64,000 nt of DNA from an uncultured Acidobacteriaceae bacterium. GTDB lineage: Bacteria; Acidobacteriota; Terriglobia; Terriglobales; Acidobacteriaceae. A program made the position numbers and the translations under genes. Below the pieces are notes generated by a model. That model ran no database searches, was not told the origin of the DNA, and saw only the letters and a program-made list of their open reading frames with translations. Of this stretch, positions 51,938-61,390 are shown piece by piece (the stretch's first letter is position 1; the number at the start of each line of letters is the position of its first letter). Location of the stretch: assembly GCA_937879855.1 (NCBI GenBank), contig CALFMO010000050.1, positions 124,001 through 188,000 of the forward strand, in the 5' to 3' direction.

Positions 51938-53506
51938 ATGGCAGAGGGTTCCAGAACTTTGACGGGTAAGGAAACTCCGGCTTGGGTGCGCGTGGCCATG
52001 CCTTCAGGGGCAGACCTGATTTTCGTCGCGTTGCTGAGCGTGCTGGTGTTCACACCGCTGTCCGTGCGTTTGTTGGGAGACGCGGGGATCGGCTGGCATA
52101 TTCGCGCCGGACAGCAAATTCTGACGACGCACGCGATCCCGCATGTGGATTCGTTCTCTTCGACCATGCGAGGCAAGCCGTGGTTTGCCTGGGAGTGGCT
52201 GTACGACGTAGTGGTCGGGCAGTTGGAAACGGCGTTGGGGCTGAACGGCGTGGTGTGGTTTACGGCGGTGGTGATCGCAGCGGTATTTGCGTGGATGTTT
52301 CGCTTGCTCATTGTGCGCAGGTCGAACTTGTTGGTTGCGCTGGTGCTGGTGGTGCTCGCCGTGGCGGCGTCGATGATTCACTTTCTAGCGCGGCCGCACG
52401 TGGTGAGTTGGCTGTTCACGCTGGCATGGTTCTGGATTCTTGATTCTTCTGAGCGGGAGACGTTTGAAAGGCGCGGGAGGCGACTGTGGGTGCTCCCGTT
52501 GCTGATGCTAGTGTGGGTGAATATCCATGGCGGCTTTCTCGTTGGCTTTGTGCTGTTGGGAATGTTTTTTCTAGGGGCGGCATGGACCTGGTTCAGAGCA
52601 AAAGAGGGGCGGATTGAGGAAGCCCTGCAGAAGATCGCGGCAGGGAAAAGAGCGCTGCGATTGGTCGCGGTGGGGCTGCTCTCTGCGTTGGCGAGCATGG
52701 TCAATCCTTATGGGTGGATGTTGTACTCGCATGTTTACTCGTACCTGTCGAACCGTTTTCTGATGGATCACATCGACGAGTTTCAGTCGCCTAATTTTCA
52801 TGGCGTCGCGCAGAGATGTTTTCTCTTGCTGCTGCTCGTTACCGTCGCGGCCTTGGCCGTGCGGGGGCGCGAGTTGCGAATGAGTGAAGGGCTGACGGTT
52901 TTGTTCGCCGTGTATGCCGGGCTTTATGCGTCGCGAAACATTCCGGTTTCTTCTGTTCTGCTGGTGATGGTTGTGGCGCCGTTGGTGCCGGCGGGAGTTG
53001 CGCACGGATTCTTTCAGAGGATGGCTGCGGTCGAGGTGGGATTGCGCGGGCACGTGTGGCCGATTGTGGCGACGGTGGTGACGTTGCTGATCGCCGTCAA
53101 TGGCGGGCGCGTCGGGTCGAATGTAGGGATGGATGCGCACTTCGATCCGCGGCGGATGCCGGTGCAGGCGGTGAATTTCCTTAAACAGCAAGGCCTGTCG
53201 GGGCCCGAGCTCAGTCCGGACTATTGGGGCGGGTATCTGATCTACCGGCTTTATCCGAAGGCGCTCGTCGTGGTGGACGACCGGCATGATTTGTACGGCG
53301 AGGAATTCTTCAAGTCTTACTTGAAGTTCATTCGTGGGGAGCGCGGATGGCAGGAATTTCTGCGGGATCATCCGGCAGCGTTTGTACTGTTGCCGCGGGA
53401 CGCGGGAGTAGCGCAGCTTCTGACCGTTAGTCAAGGATGGAAACAGACTTACGCCGATGATGTGGCTGTCGTCTTTGTGCGCGAAGCGGAGAATGGAGCT
53501 AATTGA
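51938..53506 (+). CDS. Multi-pass membrane protein of unknown function
   Basis: The 522-residue protein has about ten hydrophobic helices from residue 20 to 390, with an early loop LGDAGIGWHIRAGQQIL and a soluble C-terminal part (GPELSPDYWGGYLIYRLYPKALVVVDDRHDLYG). The layout (first loop acidic, soluble C-terminal domain) resembles GT-C-like proteins, similar to the protein at 38130, but no diagnostic motif fixes it. The ATG at 51938 is taken instead of a TTG 16 codons upstream. It is divergent from ndh with a 49-bp gap. Confidence 0.78.
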   Translation: MAEGSRTLTGKETPAWVRVAMPSGADLIFVALLSVLVFTPLSVRLLGDAGIGWHIRAGQQILTTHAIPHVDSFSSTMRGKPWFAWEWLYDVVVGQLETALGLNGVVWFTAVVIAAVFAWMFRLLIVRRSNLLVALVLVVLAVAASMIHFLARPHVVSWLFTLAWFWILDSSERETFERRGRRLWVLPLLMLVWVNIHGGFLVGFVLLGMFFLGAAWTWFRAKEGRIEEALQKIAAGKRALRLVAVGLLSALASMVNPYGWMLYSHVYSYLSNRFLMDHIDEFQSPNFHGVAQRCFLLLLLVTVAALAVRGRELRMSEGLTVLFAVYAGLYASRNIPVSSVLLVMVVAPLVPAGVAHGFFQRMAAVEVGLRGHVWPIVATVVTLLIAVNGGRVGSNVGMDAHFDPRRMPVQAVNFLKQQGLSGPELSPDYWGGYLIYRLYPKALVVVDDRHDLYGEEFFKSYLKFIRGERGWQEFLRDHPAAFVLLPRDAGVAQLLTVSQGWKQTYADDVAVVFVREAENGAN

Positions 53507-53566
53507 CCTTTAGGTTAAAGCCATTGATGATGATGGGCGGTGCTGATTGCAGAATGCATTTGCTTT

Positions 53567-53665
53567 AGGTAGCGCCGGCATCTTGCCGGCTGTCGCGGGG
53601 GCATCTTGCCCGCGCAAGTGGCGGCGGGACGCCGCCACGACAGCCGCCGGGACGGCGGCGCTACT
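53567..53665. repeat. Cluster of four small GC palindromes
   Basis: Consecutive stems GCCGGC-ATCTT-GCCGGC, GCGGGGGCATCTTGCCCGC, GTGGCGGC-GGGAC-GCCGCCAC and GCCGCC-GGGAC-GGCGGC are nested between outer TAGCGCC and GGCGCTA. It lies between the multi-pass gene and the Asp-box lipoprotein gene. An open frame runs through it but does not look coding. Confidence 0.7.
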
Positions 53666-53690
53666 TTTCCGGGCTCTTTCAGAATGGCGG

Positions 53691-55208
53691 ATGTTTTTGA
53701 GTAGAAATGGTTTTGATTTCTTTCTGGCTTTGTGGACGCTCGCGCTGGTCGGTTGTTCGGGTTCGTCCTCGCCTTCGACTCCTTCCAATCCGATGCCGCC
53801 CGCGAACCCTGTGGGCGCCAATCTCACGCTGGTGAGCTCCGATCCTTACACGATTGCTCCGGGCCAGCATGCGACCGAGGTTGAGCCGCACATGGTGGCG
53901 AACGGAAACACGCTGGTGGCCGCGTTTCAGACTGGACGCATTTCAGCCGGAGGCTCGACCGACATTGGGTGGGCGACTTCCACGAACGGCGGCACAGTCT
54001 GGAGTCACGGATTTTTGCCGGGCCTGACCAAGGGCGAGGGCACGGGGCCGTACGACGCGGCCAGCGATCCGGTCGTCGCTTATGACGCGAAGCATAACGT
54101 TTGGATGATCGCGTCGTTGCCCCTGTCGAATACTTCTCAGACTCCGGCGGTCGTGGTAAGCCGGTCAACCGATGGGCTCACATGGGGAAACCCTATCAGC
54201 GTCGACCCAACCGCTGCGAGTTCCGACAAGAATTGGATTGCGTGCGACAGCTGGGCGAGCAGCCCGCATTATGGCAATTGCTATGTGGAGTGGGACGATC
54301 CGCTTAATCATGGCGAGATTCTGATGAGCACCTCGAACGATGGAGGATTGACATGGGGCCCGGCGACGCCAGCGGCGGATGCGGTTCAGGGGATCGGCGG
54401 GCAGCCGCTCGTGCAGCCGAATGGAACAGTGGTGGTGCCGCTCGAAACGAATGCGATGTCAGCCTTCAGTTCGACCGATGGAGGAGCGAGTTGGACGGCT
54501 TCGGTGACGATCTCGAATGTGCAATTCCACGCCGATGCGGGAGGAATTCGCAGCGGGCCCTTGCCGTCCGCTGCCGTGGATGGCGCGGGCACGGTGTGGG
54601 TGGTGTGGGAAGATTGCCGATTCCGTTCATCGTGCTCGACGAATGACCTGGTTTACAGCACCTCGACCGACGGTGTGACCTGGAGCGCAGTGACGCGCAT
54701 TCCCATCGACGCGACTTCGAGCAGCGTGGATCATTTCATTCCGGGGATTGGGATTGATCCGGCAACTTCCGGCGCGGGGACGCACGTTGCGCTGCATTAC
54801 TACTACTATTCGCAGAGCGACTGCACGGTGTCGACGTGCCAGCTTTTTGTGGGCTACATTGCGTCGGCGAACGGAGGCGCCACGTGGAATCCGCCAGCGG
54901 CGCTCACTGGCGCGATGCAGTTGGCATGGCTGCCGGCGTCGCAGAACGGGGTGATGGTGGGAGATTACATTGCGACCGCATTTACGAATGGCGTGCCGCA
55001 CGGAGTGTTTGCGGTGGCATCGCCAACTTCAGGGACGACGTTCAACGAGGCCACCTACACCGCGCAGGGATTGACGGCGATGGCAGCGGGGCGGCAATTG
55101 TCGTCCGTAGGGGACAAGCCGTTGCACAATCTCTCGGACAAGATCGAGAGAGAGCAGCCGGAGAAGCGCATGATTCCGCCGTCGCGGCGTAGGAGAAGTG
55201 CGAAGTAG
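53691..55208 (+). CDS. Lipoprotein with Asp-box (BNR/sialidase-like) repeats
   Basis: The 505-residue product has a lipoprotein signal with lipobox LVGC near residue 22, then Ser/Pro linker SGSSSPSTPSNP. Five or six Asp-box-like motifs follow: STNGGTVW, STDGLTW, SNDGGLTW, STDGGASW, STDGVTW and ANGGATW. These mark a sialidase-type beta-propeller. The Arg triad of true sialidases is not apparent, so it may be a binding propeller or another glycosidase on the outer membrane. The start at 53691 was chosen for the signal peptide; 48 upstream codons cover palindromes. Confidence 0.84.
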   Translation: MFLSRNGFDFFLALWTLALVGCSGSSSPSTPSNPMPPANPVGANLTLVSSDPYTIAPGQHATEVEPHMVANGNTLVAAFQTGRISAGGSTDIGWATSTNGGTVWSHGFLPGLTKGEGTGPYDAASDPVVAYDAKHNVWMIASLPLSNTSQTPAVVVSRSTDGLTWGNPISVDPTAASSDKNWIACDSWASSPHYGNCYVEWDDPLNHGEILMSTSNDGGLTWGPATPAADAVQGIGGQPLVQPNGTVVVPLETNAMSAFSSTDGGASWTASVTISNVQFHADAGGIRSGPLPSAAVDGAGTVWVVWEDCRFRSSCSTNDLVYSTSTDGVTWSAVTRIPIDATSSSVDHFIPGIGIDPATSGAGTHVALHYYYYSQSDCTVSTCQLFVGYIASANGGATWNPPAALTGAMQLAWLPASQNGVMVGDYIATAFTNGVPHGVFAVASPTSGTTFNEATYTAQGLTAMAAGRQLSSVGDKPLHNLSDKIEREQPEKRMIPPSRRRRSAK

Positions 55209-57725
55209 TTAGAAGCGGTCGTTGGTGTCGATGCCGAAGCCGAGGATCGCCGTGACTTCCACGGGTTGGTTGCCCCGCATGGCAGGTTGAAATTTCCAAC
55301 TGCGCAGAGCCGCGAGAACTTTCGCGGTCATCGTGGCGGGGCCGGCTTCGAGTACGCGAACATTCTTCAGATTGCCGGATGCGTCGAGCGTGCAAGCAAT
55401 TACCATGCGCGCGGACCGGAGGCCAGCGGCTAGATCGGTGCGAATTGCCGCCGGAGCGGCGAGGGTGCCGCCGAAGGGATGGCTACCGGCGCTTTCGTCG
55501 GCAAATTCCATTACTACAGTTCCTAGCGACGTATCGAAATAAGTCGTGTACTTCTCACCCCGCAAAAGATTCTTGTAGGGCTCGAAGGCTCCGCCGGACG
55601 TCGCGGTGGCCACGACGGTTACTCCAAGAGTCTGTCGTGGTTTGGCGGTGGAATGGCCGGGAGCTTGCGGGTCGGAGGAAGAGGGATCCGATCCAAAACC
55701 CGGAATGGTGACAATGCCGCTGCCGCCGCTGATATCGACGCCACGCACTTGAGGAGTGCCAGTCGGAGCGTTTCCGGCGCCGCCCGGACCGGCGGTAGGA
55801 GAGATGCCGCCACGAGCGGTGACGTCAGAGCCGTGTCCGGTTGCGGATTTTCCAGCGCCAGGGCCGGCTCCGGTCATGCCGCTACCGGGACCGCTGCCGC
55901 GACCGATGCTGTTGCCGGCGCCAGCACCGCCGAGGCCGGGATTATCTCCGCCAGACGGCGACATGGCGAGCGAACCTTTGCCGCCGGTATTAGGCACTGC
56001 AACCGTCGACCCAGGTTGACTGGAAATAACCGCGCCCGCATTGGCGCCGCTTCCGCTTGCTGCGGGTGGGGCGAGGTTCTTGCCGGCGTCGGAGGGCGCG
56101 CCCAAGCCTGCTCCGGCGCGGCTCAGACCTGCTCCGGGCACGCCAGAACCTACACCAACCGAAGGCGGCGGCGGGACGATGTTATTTGCCAACAGCGTTC
56201 CGCGCGGAGTGCCGGCGCCACCGCCGTTGTTACCTGTGCCTCCGCCAGCACCAGCGAACGAAGGCGGGGGCGGAACAACTGTGGGCATGCCAATCGTGGG
56301 CCCCGAAGATGCAGAGCGGGTGCCGGTGCCGTCCGACACACCGGTCGATGGCGGCGGAGCGACTACGTTCGAGCCGAGCGCCGTGCCCATGCCGTTGCGA
56401 GTGCCACGTGCAGTGCCTCCTGCATTCGTAGCAGCGGGCGGCGGCGGAACGACATTGGCGGCGAGCGAGGTTCCGTTAGCATTCGAACTATGGCCGCTTA
56501 CGGATGGAGGTGGTGGCACCACCTCGGTCGCGCCAAAGATTTTTCCCACCAGGCTGCTCATGAACGAGCCCGTTTGCGTGGGCGGCGGAGGCACAACGCT
56601 CTTCGACGAATCCGGAACGCTGCCGACGAGCCGATGTGGGTCGCGCGAGATGTCGGCCGAGGGCGGCGGCGCTACTACCGCGGGCGCGGGCAAGTTCAAC
56701 TTGGAGTTGCGCATCGTTGCGCGCTCCGGAGCCGAGACTGGCGGCGGCACGACGGCGGCATTCATCTGCACCGGCAGATTGGAAAATTCGTGGTTGACCG
56801 CCCCTGGAGCCGGCGGAATTACGTTGGCCGCCAAGGCCGGTTTGGAGCGAGCTTGATCGCTCGCGACGCTCGGCGCGGGCGCTACTACCGAAGGATTGAG
56901 CAACGGTGCTGTCAAAGCGCGATCACGCGTAACATTGGGGGCGGGTGGGATCACCGCCGGTGCGAGCGCGGGAGCCACCAGCGCGTGGTCGCGTGAAACG
57001 TTGGGCGCGGGCGGAATCAACGTTGTGCTGTAGGTAGGCGCGGTGATCAGCCGATCGCGCGACACGGTCGGGGCCGGAGCGATCGCGGACTGAAGTTGAA
57101 TCCCGTTGCGAGTGTAGTCGATGATTACGTTCGGAGCGGGAGCCACGATGGCGGAAGCTAGGTTCGGCACGCTGCGAGAGGAACGCAAGCCTTCCGCGGG
57201 CGGCGGTCCGGGATTGGGCTTGATGGCCAAAAGGTTCGCCACCGCGTCGCGCGAAGATGGAAGTTTGAGATTGGGCGCGTCAACAACTTTGGGGAGGAGC
57301 GAGCCGCCGCGCGAAATCCGGATGCTCTGCGTGCGATGGCGCGCTTCGGCGCCGCCGGCGCGACCTGTGGTGCCAGCTTCAGACCCACCGAGATCTTCGG
57401 TGCGCGGAAGTTCGTTGCCGCTGTAATAGATCACATCGTGGCTGGAAAATCTGGGCGCAACGAAGGGCTGCAACTCCGCAATCTTTACCTGCACAAAGAT
57501 CGCCAGGAAAATCAGAATAGCCTCGATCACATACGAAGGGATGACGATGCGCAGCGGAATCAATCCGAAGGGAGCTTCGCCTGCCAAACGGCGTTCAGAA
57601 CGCACCAGCGCGGGGCGGATGGACGTGACGAACTCATGCCAGGGCGAGGACCACTCGACCAGCAGTTTGGGGGCGGCGTAACGTTTTCTTACGACGCGCT
57701 TTTCGAGTTCGAGAGTGTCAATCAC
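55209..57725 (-). CDS. Very large proline-repeat membrane protein with C-terminal TonB-like domain
   Basis: The 838 residues have a cytosolic N-part (1-56) and one membrane helix (about 60-82, IPSYVIEAILIFLAIFVQV). A periplasmic region (150-600) is built from about 14 copies of a V-V-P/A-P-P-P-S/N-V unit spaced 20-40 residues apart, and a Gly/Ala/Ser-rich stretch runs to about 690. A TonB C-terminal-like domain closes the protein (MVIACTLDASGNLKNVRVLEAGP, VLAALRSWKFQPAMRGNQPVEV). This is a TonB layout with an extreme Pro-rich spanner. The ATG overlaps the DUF192 stop, and the gene follows the Tad genes. Confidence 0.88.
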   Translation of the reverse strand: MIDTLELEKRVVRKRYAAPKLLVEWSSPWHEFVTSIRPALVRSERRLAGEAPFGLIPLRIVIPSYVIEAILIFLAIFVQVKIAELQPFVAPRFSSHDVIYYSGNELPRTEDLGGSEAGTTGRAGGAEARHRTQSIRISRGGSLLPKVVDAPNLKLPSSRDAVANLLAIKPNPGPPPAEGLRSSRSVPNLASAIVAPAPNVIIDYTRNGIQLQSAIAPAPTVSRDRLITAPTYSTTLIPPAPNVSRDHALVAPALAPAVIPPAPNVTRDRALTAPLLNPSVVAPAPSVASDQARSKPALAANVIPPAPGAVNHEFSNLPVQMNAAVVPPPVSAPERATMRNSKLNLPAPAVVAPPPSADISRDPHRLVGSVPDSSKSVVPPPPTQTGSFMSSLVGKIFGATEVVPPPPSVSGHSSNANGTSLAANVVPPPPAATNAGGTARGTRNGMGTALGSNVVAPPPSTGVSDGTGTRSASSGPTIGMPTVVPPPPSFAGAGGGTGNNGGGAGTPRGTLLANNIVPPPPSVGVGSGVPGAGLSRAGAGLGAPSDAGKNLAPPAASGSGANAGAVISSQPGSTVAVPNTGGKGSLAMSPSGGDNPGLGGAGAGNSIGRGSGPGSGMTGAGPGAGKSATGHGSDVTARGGISPTAGPGGAGNAPTGTPQVRGVDISGGSGIVTIPGFGSDPSSSDPQAPGHSTAKPRQTLGVTVVATATSGGAFEPYKNLLRGEKYTTYFDTSLGTVVMEFADESAGSHPFGGTLAAPAAIRTDLAAGLRSARMVIACTLDASGNLKNVRVLEAGPATMTAKVLAALRSWKFQPAMRGNQPVEVTAILGFGIDTNDRF

Positions 57726-58120
57726 GAGGGCGGTACTTTACCATCCTTTTCGAGTGTGATCTGAATTTTATCCCCCACCGCAGTTTGAGTTTCAGCCGCA
57801 GTGCGACACGGTAGTTCCAACACCGAAGCTGCCTGCGTCCGGACCGGTGCAAATCGCCAAGGCTGTAAATCGCCCTGGACGTGGATGACAGTCATTGCAT
57901 CGTCGAGATAAACGACGTCGATGGGAAACCCCATACCCAGAGTATGAACGCCGTGGCAGGGGACAATCCAGAGGCCGGAGCCATTACGGAAGTCATTAGA
58001 GCGAAGGCCCACCAGGCCGCGCAGCCGGGTCCAATGCGTGTTGGCGACGGCCAGAGCCGTGGCCAGGTATGCCTGGCGCGTCTGGTTGAAGGCCTGACCC
58101 TGTGAAGAAAAAACTGCCAT
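57722..58120 (-). CDS. DUF192-family protein
   Basis: The 132-residue protein matches DUF192: ANTHWTRLRGLVGLRSNDFRNGSGLWIVPC split by family-conserved GLW, then GMGFPIDVVYLDDAMTV and VLELPCRTA. The fold is a small beta barrel with unknown function, often exported. Here no signal peptide is clear. It lies 35 bp downstream of tadC and overlaps the large TonB-like gene, so it belongs to the Tad transcription unit. Confidence 0.88.
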   Translation of the reverse strand: MAVFSSQGQAFNQTRQAYLATALAVANTHWTRLRGLVGLRSNDFRNGSGLWIVPCHGVHTLGMGFPIDVVYLDDAMTVIHVQGDLQPWRFAPVRTQAASVLELPCRTAAETQTAVGDKIQITLEKDGKVPPS

Positions 58121-58155
58121 GAACCCAACGCCTCGCCGTCTGCTCGTCCCGTCTT

Positions 58156-59064
58156 CTACTTCCCGCCCGAAACCGGCCCCAGTTGCCGGATCAGTTCGAT
58201 GATCGCCGGCCCGATCGTGACAAAAATGATCGACGGCAAAACAAAGATCACCAATGGGGGAACCATCTTGATGGTGGTTTTTGCAGCTTGTTCTTCGGCC
58301 CGTTGCCGGCGTTCCGTGCGGAGGGAATCGGAATGCACCCGGAGGGCTTGGGCGACGCTGGTGCCGAAGCGATCAGTTTGAATCAGTGTACCAACAAGAG
58401 AGCGGATGTCGTCAACTCCGGTGCGGTCAACCAGGTTGCGGAGCGCCTCGGCGCGGGGTTTGCCGGCTCGCATCTCAAGGTTGACCAGATGAAACTCGTC
58501 GGCGAGATCGGGATGGGCGTGATACAAGTCCTCGCCCACGCGCGTCAGAGCCTGATCGAGCGCCAGGCCCGCCTCCACGCAAATGACGGTGAGGTCGAGG
58601 GCGTCGGGCAAGCCAATACGGATGCGACTCTGCCGATCTTTAATCATGCGCTTCAGAATGAAGCGCGGCAGCAGGAAGCCGAGACCTCCAATGCCGATTA
58701 GCAGAGGGAGGTTGTCAAAGCCCACAAACAACGCAACACCCGCAAAGCCTGCCAGACCCATCAGAATACGGGCGCCGAAATAGTAATTGACATGAATGGC
58801 ATCGCGGTATCCCCCCTGAATCAGCCAGGCCCGGGTGCGGGAAACGTCGGCGGGAGAAAGCGGAATCGCTTTGCTCAGCGGATCGAGAGCCTGCTCCACT
58901 CGCTCGCGAAAGGCGGGCTTGTTATCCATCGTTGGCTGATGTCCGCCCAGTGCGCGCAAACGGGCGCCCAGGACGGAACTTGGCGATACCACCGCGGCGC
59001 CGAAGGCAAACACCGCCATAACCACGGTGACGAATACGACGACAATCAAAATCAGAGGCAACAT
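58156..59064 (-). CDS. tadC: Tad secretion inner-membrane protein TadC
   Basis: The 302-residue type II secretion F-domain protein has an N-terminal helix, a soluble loop (45-90), two central helices (about 100-135), the F domain (RIGLPDALDLTVICVEAGLALDQAL, RAGKPRAEALRNLVDRTGVDDIRSLVGTLI in parts) and a C-terminal helix pair (MVPPLVIFVLPSIIFVTIGP). TadB and TadC form the pilus platform. It lies 33 bp after tadB. Confidence 0.92.
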   Translation of the reverse strand: MLPLILIVVVFVTVVMAVFAFGAAVVSPSSVLGARLRALGGHQPTMDNKPAFRERVEQALDPLSKAIPLSPADVSRTRAWLIQGGYRDAIHVNYYFGARILMGLAGFAGVALFVGFDNLPLLIGIGGLGFLLPRFILKRMIKDRQSRIRIGLPDALDLTVICVEAGLALDQALTRVGEDLYHAHPDLADEFHLVNLEMRAGKPRAEALRNLVDRTGVDDIRSLVGTLIQTDRFGTSVAQALRVHSDSLRTERRQRAEEQAAKTTIKMVPPLVIFVLPSIIFVTIGPAIIELIRQLGPVSGGK

Positions 59065-59097
59065 GACTCACTCAACCTGTGTACTGAACGTGCTTAC

Positions 59098-60069
59098 TTA
59101 AACCCGGATCCGAACAATCTTGCGGATCACAAAATATCCGATGGTTTGCAAAATGATCCCGGCGACCAGAAGCGTATGGCCGATGGGGTCCGAGAACAGC
59201 GGACGAATGAAATTGGGATTCAGCAACAGCATGACCGCGACAATGATGGGAGGCATGCCCATCAGCAGTGCCATGGTAAGGCGTCCTTGGGCGGTGTAGA
59301 CGCGCACTTGGCGCTGAATTTTGAAGCGCTCGCGAATGACATAGGACAAATTGTCGAGAATCTCGGCGAGGTTGCCGCCAGTCTCGCGCTGCAGCATCAC
59401 CGCCGTTACGAAAAACTTGACATCGACCAGCGGCATGCGCTCGGTGAGATTCATGAGAGCATCGCGCACCGGCATTCCGAACTTCTGTTCTTCGTAAAGC
59501 TGGCGAAATTCGCCGGCGACGGGCTCGGCGACTTCGTTGGTAATCATTTCAAGCGCGGTGGTGAAGGCGTGTCCGGCGCGAACGGCCCGGGCCAGAGTGT
59601 CGATCGCCTCGGGGAAAAGCTCTTCGAATTTCTCGAAACGTTTGTTGCGCCGATACGACGCGTAGGAGTAGGGCAGCAGGAAGCCGACCAGCAAAGCCAC
59701 CCATGCCACTTCGACATGCTTGGTCGCGACATAGGCCACGATGCTGGCGACGACGCCGGCCAAGGCCGAGAAACCGAGGAAGTTGCCGGCGCGCGTGGAC
59801 AATCCGCCTTGCATCAGCATCTTCTGGATTTCGGCTACGCGCGCGGAGCGCCGGAGCAAGGTGTCGAGCGCGGGAATCTGGCTGAGTTGCTCGTCGCGCA
59901 GCAGGGCGAGTTCTTCCACGGCGGCGAGTTCCGGAGCCTTGCGCTCATTGGCCAGCCGCTCTTTGATAAGGCGGGCGCGGGCGCTGCGCTGGTCAAGCAA
60001 CGACACCAGGGCGAAGACCGCAAGCGCGACCACGATCAGTACCAAAAATGCAAGCAGAGCAGCGGACAT
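59098..60069 (-). CDS. tadB: Tad secretion inner-membrane protein TadB
   Basis: The protein, 323 residues from the ATG at 60069, is the partner F-domain protein. It has an N-terminal helix (ALLAFLVLIVVALAVFALV), two central helices (about 100-140), FPEAIDTLARAVRAGHAFTTALEMI, LQRETGGNLAEILDNLSYVIRER in parts, and C-terminal helices. A TTG at 60081 would overlap the tadA stop by 4 bases; the ATG is preferred on spacing. It assembles with TadC to form the base that TadA drives. Confidence 0.92.
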   Translation of the reverse strand: MSAALLAFLVLIVVALAVFALVSLLDQRSARARLIKERLANERKAPELAAVEELALLRDEQLSQIPALDTLLRRSARVAEIQKMLMQGGLSTRAGNFLGFSALAGVVASIVAYVATKHVEVAWVALLVGFLLPYSYASYRRNKRFEKFEELFPEAIDTLARAVRAGHAFTTALEMITNEVAEPVAGEFRQLYEEQKFGMPVRDALMNLTERMPLVDVKFFVTAVMLQRETGGNLAEILDNLSYVIRERFKIQRQVRVYTAQGRLTMALLMGMPPIIVAVMLLLNPNFIRPLFSDPIGHTLLVAGIILQTIGYFVIRKIVRIRV

Positions 60070-60077
60070 GCGATTAC

Positions 60078-61376
60078 TCAAACCTCGAAACTTGATTCAA
60101 AAAGCGCCGGTCGGAAGCGGGCTCCGGACGTCGCCAGACGTTCGGCGAAGTGCGGCCGGACGCCGGTGGCACGAAAGATGCCGCGAACTTTTCCATTCTC
60201 ATCGGTGCCGGTACGGTCGAAGCTGAAAATGTCCTGCATGCCGATCATGTCGTTGTCCATGCCGGTAATCTCGGAGACGGTGATGACCTTGCGTGTACCG
60301 TCAGAGAGGCGCGCGATCTGAACTACGGCATGGACCGCGGAGGCGATCTGATGACGGACGGCGCGTTCGGGAATGTTGAGATTCGCCATTGAGACCATGT
60401 TTTCAACGCGCGCCATGGCGTCGCGCGGGGAATTGGCGTGGACGGTCGTGAGCGATCCTTCGTGGCCGGTGTTCATGGCCTGCAACATGTCGAAGGCTTC
60501 CTCGCCGCGCACCTCGCCCACCACGATCCGGTCGGGACGCATACGCAGGCTGTTGATGACTAGTTGCCGCTGCCGCACAGCGCCCTTGCCTTCAATGTTC
60601 GGCGGGCGCGTCTCCAGGCGGACTACGTGCTCCTGTTTAAGTTGCAGTTCGGCGGCATCTTCTATGGTGACGATGCGGTCGGAATTTGGAATGTATCCCG
60701 AGAGAACATTCAGCAGAGTGGTCTTGCCGGCGCCGGTTCCCCCCGAGACCAGGATGTTGAGCCTGCCCTTGACCATGGTCGAGAGCAATTCGAGCATGGG
60801 CTCGGTGAGGGTCTGGTTCTCGATCATCTGCCGGGCGGTGACGGGGTCGCGTCCGAAGCGACGGATGGACAGGCAAGGGCCGTCAATGGCGAGCGGGGGA
60901 ATGATGGCATTGACGCGCGATCCATCGGCCAGGCGGGCATCGACCATGGGAGAAGATTCATCGACGCGACGCCCGACTCGCGAGACGATGCGCTCGATGA
61001 TCTGCATGAGGTGCGAATCGTCTTTGAAGGATAAGGCGGTGCGTTCCAGTTTGCCGGCGCGCTCCACGTACACCCGGTCGAAGCGGTTGACGAGGATATC
61101 GGAGACGGTGGTGTCTTTGAGCAGAGGCTCAAGAGGGCCGAGCCCGAAAATCTCGTCGAGGATTTCGCGAGAGAGCCGTTCGCGTTCAGCGAAGCTGAGC
61201 GGCACCACTTCGCTATTCACGGCGTTGCGAATGACCACCAGGACTTCATCGCGCGCGGAGTCGCCGGAGGCCTTGCCGAGTTTTTCCAGATCGAGGCGAT
61301 CGAGAATCTTGCGATGCAGGTCGGCTTTTACCTGCTGGAAGAAATCAGCGCGTTCGAAGGATTGAACATTTGCCAT
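60078..61376 (-). CDS. tadA: Tad secretion ATPase TadA/CpaF
   Basis: The 432-residue secretion ATPase powers pilin assembly from the cytosolic face. The N-terminal domain runs to about 180, with SIRRFGRDP at its end. The Walker A box SGGTGAGKTT is at 211-220, the Asp box is IVTIEDAAELQL, Walker B is RMRPDRIVVGEVRGEEAFDM, and the His box is GHEGSLTTVHAN. It starts 14 bp after the tadZ stop and runs into tadB. Confidence 0.95.
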   Translation of the reverse strand: MANVQSFERADFFQQVKADLHRKILDRLDLEKLGKASGDSARDEVLVVIRNAVNSEVVPLSFAERERLSREILDEIFGLGPLEPLLKDTTVSDILVNRFDRVYVERAGKLERTALSFKDDSHLMQIIERIVSRVGRRVDESSPMVDARLADGSRVNAIIPPLAIDGPCLSIRRFGRDPVTARQMIENQTLTEPMLELLSTMVKGRLNILVSGGTGAGKTTLLNVLSGYIPNSDRIVTIEDAAELQLKQEHVVRLETRPPNIEGKGAVRQRQLVINSLRMRPDRIVVGEVRGEEAFDMLQAMNTGHEGSLTTVHANSPRDAMARVENMVSMANLNIPERAVRHQIASAVHAVVQIARLSDGTRKVITVSEITGMDNDMIGMQDIFSFDRTGTDENGKVRGIFRATGVRPHFAERLATSGARFRPALFESSFEV

Positions 61377-61390
61377 AAGGGCCTAAATTC

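Noticed and set aside
55653..56996. Plus-strand Arg/Ala/Gly-rich ORF (447 codons)
   Set aside because: Antisense to the proline-repeat TonB-like gene; its composition simply mirrors the repeats.
58792..60321. Long plus-strand ORF (509 codons)
   Set aside because: Antisense shadow of tadC, tadB and tadA.
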